From positions 1 to 8,749 of the forward strand of contig JAIDPG010000026.1 in NCBI GenBank assembly GCA_029062865.1: a stretch of 8,749 bases of DNA, written 5' to 3'. A model generated the notes under the pieces. That model saw only the letters and a program-made list of their open reading frames with translations. It made no database searches and was not told the DNA's origin. This document shows positions 5,807 through 8,749 of this stretch, piece after piece (position 1 is the first letter of the stretch; the number at the start of each line of letters is the position of its first letter). This DNA comes from Oscillospiraceae bacterium. Its GTDB lineage: Bacteria; Bacillota; Clostridia; Oscillospirales; Ruminococcaceae. The translations under genes were made by a program, and so were the position numbers.

Positions 5807-7426
5807 TTGGCTATGGAAAGAATACTTATCGTTGACGACTCCGAGATGAACCGTGAGATACTTACCGATATGCTCGGAGGGGAGTATGAGATTTTAGAGG
5901 CCTGCAACGGCAAAGAGGCTATCACGCTGCTTAACAAGCGGAGCACCGAGATCTCGCTGGTGCTGCTTGATATGGTGATGCCCGAAATGAACGGCATCGA
6001 GGTTCTCGACGTGATGAAAAAGAACTCGTGGCTGACGGACACGCCCGTTATTATGATAAGCGCGGACGATTCCGCCGACACGATCCACAAGGCTTACGAG
6101 CTCGGCGTGACGGAGTTTATCCACCGTCCGTTCGACGACCTCATCGTCCGCAGACGCTGCCAGAACGTTATAAATCTCTACGCGAAGCAGAGAAAGCTTA
6201 TGGGGCTGTTCGCGGATCAGTTCTATGAGAGAGAAAAAGAGTCCAAGATGATGATCGACATTCTGGCTCATATTGTTGAGTTCAGAAACAACGAGTGCGG
6301 AATGCACGTTGTAAACGTTCAGACCTACACGAATATCCTCGCGGAGGCAATGGCGGAGAAAACCGATAAGTACGGGCTCACTCCCGAGAAAATTTCGCTT
6401 ATCACAAAGACCGCCGCGCTGCACGACGTTGGTAAGATCTGTATTCCCGACGCGGTTCTGAACAAGCCCGGAAGGCTCACCGACGAGGAGTTCGCGATAA
6501 TGAAATCCCACTCGGCGGTAGGTTCGGAAATGCTGAACGATCTTCCGTTCCACAAGAACGAGCCGCTTGTTAAAATGGCGTATGCCGTTGCGCGCTGGCA
6601 TCACGAGCGCTGGGACGGCAGAGGCTATCCCGACAGGCTTGTCGGCGACGATATCCCGATCGAGGCGCAGCTTGTGTCGCTGGCGGACGTTTATGACGCG
6701 CTGACGGCGGAGCGCTGCTACAAAAAGGCGTTCTCCCACGCGACGGCGCTGGAAATGATAACAAAGGGCGAGTGCGGACAGTTCAATCCGCTGCTTATTG
6801 AGTGCCTTAACGAGCGCGCGGAGCAGATGCGCCTCGTAAAAGAGGGCGGCGCGGATCTCAACGCGGAGTACGACGTGCGCGAGTTCGCGAAGGAGCTCCT
6901 CAAGAGCGACGCGCTCTACTCGTCCGACAGACTGCTCCATCTGCTGGAGTACGAAAAGATGAAGAGCCGCTTCTTCGAGGGCATCACAGGCGGCTGCTCG
7001 TTCGAGTACAACGCCGAGTCCAAAATGCTCACGATCTCCGAAAACGCCGCGAAGGTGCTCGGCGTGGAGGAAACGATTATCGACCCCGTTCACAGCGAGC
7101 AGCTTATCGGTGTGTTCGGGCAGGAGAAGCTCCGCGAGCTTTCGGCGGCGTTCCGCTCGCTTCCGCCGGAGAATCCCATTGTTCAGTTCAACTTCCACGA
7201 GGTAGAGGGCGAGCCGAAGCTGTTCAGGATCACCGACAGCAGCGAGACGAATATCCAGACGCCCGCGAACACGAAATACACGACATATAAGCTCGTCTGC
7301 CGCGCGACGTTCACGATCGCCGAGCCGCAGAGATATACCGGAGTTATCGGCAAGCTCGTGCCGCTTGAAAGCGAGTACGGCATTATGAAAGGAGCGAACA
7401 TCGGTGACCTTAAAGGAATGTTATGA
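5807..7426 (+). CDS. response regulator with HD-GYP phosphodiesterase and PAS-like C-terminal region
   Basis: A 539-residue cytosolic signalling protein. Residues 4-120 form a receiver domain with acidic pair D10-D11, phospho-acceptor D55 (LLDMVMPEMNG) and S85. The usual KPF is RPF, so the conserved lysine is R107. Residues about 150-340 are an HD-GYP domain with H167, HDVGK (206-210), MKSH (H235), HHERWDGRGYP (265-275) and LADVYDAL (D294). All expected metal ligands seem present, so cyclic-di-GMP hydrolysis is likely. Residues about 388-525 (starting RFFEGITGG) read like a divergent PAS-like sensor or docking domain; this is less certain. Phosphorylation of D55 would be expected to tune the phosphodiesterase. 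A perfect promoter lies just upstream, and the Hpt gene overlaps its 3' end by 23 bp, indicating an operon. Start chosen at TTG 5807 by AGGAGG spacing; ATG 5813 is the alternative. Confidence 0.9.
   Translation: MAMERILIVDDSEMNREILTDMLGGEYEILEACNGKEAITLLNKRSTEISLVLLDMVMPEMNGIEVLDVMKKNSWLTDTPVIMISADDSADTIHKAYELGVTEFIHRPFDDLIVRRRCQNVINLYAKQRKLMGLFADQFYEREKESKMMIDILAHIVEFRNNECGMHVVNVQTYTNILAEAMAEKTDKYGLTPEKISLITKTAALHDVGKICIPDAVLNKPGRLTDEEFAIMKSHSAVGSEMLNDLPFHKNEPLVKMAYAVARWHHERWDGRGYPDRLVGDDIPIEAQLVSLADVYDALTAERCYKKAFSHATALEMITKGECGQFNPLLIECLNERAEQMRLVKEGGADLNAEYDVREFAKELLKSDALYSSDRLLHLLEYEKMKSRFFEGITGGCSFEYNAESKMLTISENAAKVLGVEETIIDPVHSEQLIGVFGQEKLRELSAAFRSLPPENPIVQFNFHEVEGEPKLFRITDSSETNIQTPANTKYTTYKLVCRATFTIAEPQRYTGVIGKLVPLESEYGIMKGANIGDLKGML
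7388..7394 (+). promoter_or_regulatory. ribosome binding site for the Hpt gene inside the upstream gene
   Basis: AAAGGAG lies 9 bases before GTG 7404, within the last codons of the HD-GYP gene. It supports the overlapping GTG start and coupled expression. Confidence 0.7.
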
Positions 7427-7763
7427 GAGCATAGGCGCGGACTTCGACGCGGCAGTTGCCAGAATGTGCAATAAGGAAGCTATGCTCTTGAAGTTCGCCC
7501 TGAAATTCCCCGCCGACCCGACCTATCCCGCGCTTGTCGAGGCTTATGAGGGCGGCGATATCCCGACGGCGTTCAGAATGGCGCACACGCTTAAGGGCCT
7601 GTGCTTAAATCTCGGCTTGGATAAGCTCCGCGAGTCGTCGGCGGCGCTGACGGAGGCGCTGAGAGACAACGCCAACCCCGCCCCTAACGCAGATGAGCTC
7701 TACGAGGAGGTAAAGCGGGATTACGAAGCGACGAGGTCTGCTTTGGGCTCCGTAGAGGCTTAA
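7404..7763 (+). CDS. stand-alone histidine phosphotransfer (Hpt) protein
   Basis: A 119-residue, apparently all-helical protein with the Hpt signature AHTLKG at 60-65, followed by CLNLGL. H61 is the expected phospho-accepting histidine and K64-G65 the usual neighbours. Such proteins pass phosphoryl groups between the receiver domain of a hybrid sensor kinase and a second response regulator. The gene overlaps the REC-HD-GYP gene by 23 bp and has its own binding site, so the HD-GYP regulator is the likely partner. No histidine kinase lies in the window, so the source kinase must be encoded elsewhere. The GTG start at 7404 is well supported by spacing. Length is normal for single-domain Hpt proteins. 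Confidence 0.85.
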   Translation: MTLKECYESIGADFDAAVARMCNKEAMLLKFALKFPADPTYPALVEAYEGGDIPTAFRMAHTLKGLCLNLGLDKLRESSAALTEALRDNANPAPNADELYEEVKRDYEATRSALGSVEA

Positions 7764-7785
7764 TCAAACTAATATAAACCACGCG

Positions 7786-7810
7786 TTTCCCCCGCCGCAG
7801 GCGGGGGAAA
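7786..7810 (+). terminator. GC-rich hairpin after the Hpt gene, possible weak terminator
   Basis: TTTCCCCCGCC at 7786-7796 pairs perfectly with GGCGGGGGAAA at 7800-7810 around a GCA loop, 22 bases after the Hpt stop. Its core is the same as the terminator at 5684-5710. No T-run follows on either strand, so termination may be partial and transcription may continue into the Dabb and glycosylase genes. No separate promoter for those genes is convincing in 7764-7836. Confidence 0.55.
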
Positions 7811-7836
7811 ACGTTAGAAAATGGAGTTGATTATTG

Positions 7837-8127
7837 ATGATAAGACACGTTGTAATGTGGAAATTCAAGGAAGGCGAGCACGACAATATGCTGCTCTTCC
7901 GCGAGCGGCTGCTTGCGCTTAAGGGCAAGATCCCCGAGATACTCTCCATGGAGGTCGGCGTGAATGTCAACCCCTCGGACAGAAGCTACGACGCGGTGCT
8001 CGTCGCGGATTTTGACAGCCTTGAGGCACTGAACGCGTACAGTACAAATCCGCTCCACGTTGAGGTCGCGGAGTTCTGCAAGAGTATCCGCACCGGCTCG
8101 GTAAGCGTGGATTATGAGATATCATGA
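7837..8127 (+). CDS. Dabb (stress-responsive alpha/beta barrel) family protein
   Basis: A 96-residue protein beginning MIRHVVMWKFKEG, the hallmark start of the dimeric alpha+beta barrel Dabb family, with the conserved early histidine (H4) and later strand VLVADFDSLEALNAY. Its length is typical of single-domain members. Proteins of this fold are small cytosolic dimers; most bacterial ones have no assigned reaction, so none is claimed. GGAG at 7823-7826 lies 10 bases before ATG 7837 and 7 before an in-frame TTG at 7834. I prefer the ATG because it matches the family's usual N-terminus. The stop overlaps the next gene's start in an ATGA, so the two are translationally coupled. Confidence 0.85.
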   Translation: MIRHVVMWKFKEGEHDNMLLFRERLLALKGKIPEILSMEVGVNVNPSDRSYDAVLVADFDSLEALNAYSTNPLHVEVAEFCKSIRTGSVSVDYEIS

Positions 8128-8621
8128 TATCCGGGCGCGTGCTCCACGAGCTTGCGCCCGTGTTTGACGAGCGCTCGCGCGTGCTGATACTCGGCACGAT
8201 GCCGTCGCCGAAGTCTCGCGAGGCAGGGTTTTACTATATGCACCCGCAGAACCGCTTCTGGAAAATACTCGCGGAGGTTCTCGGCGAGCTGTTCCCGCAG
8301 ACGATCTCGGAGCGGCGGGAGCTTTGCCTGCGGCACAACATCGCGCTTTGGGACGTTCTCGCGAGTTGCGAGATAAACGGCGCGTCGGACAGCTCGATAA
8401 GGAACGCCGTTCCGAACGACATTCCCGCGCTGCTCGAAAAATGCCCGATAACCGCCGTTTTCACAACGGGGAAGAAGGCTCACGAGCTGTATCGGCGGTT
8501 TTTCCCCGACTTGATAAGCGACATCTGTCTGCCCTCGTCAAGCCCCGCGAACCGCGCGGTGTCCGAGGAGAAAATACTTGAGGAATACCGCGCGATAGCT
8601 AAGGCGCTGAAAACGGAGTGA
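8124..8621 (+). CDS. DNA glycosylase, hypoxanthine/uracil type (UDG superfamily, family 6-like)
   Basis: A 165-residue protein of the uracil-DNA glycosylase superfamily. The first active-site segment is LILGTMPSPKS (21-31), followed by GFYYMHPQNRFW (35-46), and the second is LPSSSPAN (136-143). The HPQNRFW block and short length match hypoxanthine-DNA glycosylases, which remove deoxyinosine produced by adenine deamination. N43 in the PQN stretch is a candidate for the catalytic asparagine described in that family; this placement is inferred. The product would start base excision repair. It starts at an ATG overlapping the Dabb stop by 4 bases (ATGA), with only a weak binding site of its own, so translation probably depends on the upstream gene. 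A Mug-like G/T(U) mismatch activity is the main alternative. Confidence 0.85.
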   Translation: MISGRVLHELAPVFDERSRVLILGTMPSPKSREAGFYYMHPQNRFWKILAEVLGELFPQTISERRELCLRHNIALWDVLASCEINGASDSSIRNAVPNDIPALLEKCPITAVFTTGKKAHELYRRFFPDLISDICLPSSSPANRAVSEEKILEEYRAIAKALKTE

Positions 8622-8627
8622 GAAAAA

Positions 8628-8749
8628 GTGAATTTTACAAGTGAGCTGAAGAAGCTTCTCGCTCTTGAATACGGCTGCGATGAAAACGACGTCGGCGGCA
8701 AGGAAAACATACTTACCGTTTCAACCGGAAACAGGGGACGGGATTACTC
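8628..8749 (+). CDS. 5' end of an unidentified gene, possibly a GNAT-like acetyltransferase (truncated by window end)
   Basis: The first 40 codons of an open frame starting at GTG 8628, which has GGAG at 8615-8618 placed 9 bases upstream and lies 6 bases after the glycosylase stop. The product begins MNFTSELKKLLALEYGCDEN and continues with KENILTVSTGNRGRDY. It is soluble and mixed-charge. The pattern of an N-terminal helix followed by an ENxLTVS...GR stretch reminds me of some Clostridia GNAT-family acetyltransferases, but the acetyl-CoA site would lie beyond the window, so this is only a weak guess. It appears to be the next member of the Dabb-glycosylase operon. Confidence 0.6.
   Translation, partial: MNFTSELKKLLALEYGCDENDVGGKENILTVSTGNRGRDY

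Noticed and set aside
5894..7198. 434-codon minus-strand open frame opposite the HD-GYP gene
   Set aside because: Shadow of a conserved receiver/HD-GYP coding frame. It has no recognisable domain or binding site.
7773..7778. TATAAA as a -10 box for the Dabb-glycosylase genes
   Set aside because: The hexamer 17 bases upstream has no resemblance to TTGACA, and the hairpin at 7786-7810 would lie immediately after it.
1..8749. CRISPR array, tRNA/rRNA genes, transposase, integrase or attachment sites
   Set aside because: Looked for but not seen: no regularly spaced repeats, RNA gene motifs or recombinase motifs, so there is no direct sign of a mobile island within the window.

Overview
The window looks like chromosomal DNA from a Bacillota (Firmicutes), most likely a Clostridia/Ruminococcaceae-type gut bacterium. 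The reasons are strong AGGAGG-type ribosome binding sites, TTG and GTG starts, a textbook sigma-A promoter, GC-rich codon use, and tightly packed co-directional genes. This lineage call is an inference from style, not from a marker gene. All seven coding regions are on the + strand. No tRNA, rRNA, transposase, integrase, CRISPR array or attachment site was seen, and no gap exceeds 300 bases.

Region 1 (1-5649) is the unusual part. A 654-residue SNF2-like superfamily II helicase homologue has a decayed Walker A motif but recognisable DExx and motif V/VI-like blocks. It is followed, after a 108-bp gap holding a perfect 13-bp inverted repeat, by a 1159-residue GHKL/HSP90-type ATPase of the sacsin/NOV-like kind. 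The second protein has clear ATP-binding boxes, a cysteine cluster near residue 890 and a Pro/Ala-rich tail carrying three copies of K-P-x-x-E-P-M. Pairing helicase-like and GHKL ATPases is known in prokaryotic conflict systems (for example MutL/MORC-like ATPases beside helicase or Z1 proteins). This pair is therefore a candidate undescribed two-protein machine, although no nuclease or other effector is recognisable and the function is not known.

Region 2 (5650-7763) starts with a strong intrinsic terminator and a perfect TTGACA-17-TATAAT promoter. These drive a signalling operon: a response regulator with receiver, HD-GYP (cyclic-di-GMP phosphodiesterase type) and a PAS-like C-terminal region, overlapping by 23 bp a stand-alone histidine phosphotransfer (Hpt) protein. 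Together they suggest a multistep phosphorelay controlling c-di-GMP turnover.

Region 3 (7764-8749) follows a second hairpin with the same CCCCCGCC core. It holds a small Dabb-fold protein, a hypoxanthine/uracil-type DNA glycosylase (UDG family 6-like) coupled to it by an ATGA overlap, and the first 40 codons of a further gene that runs off the window.
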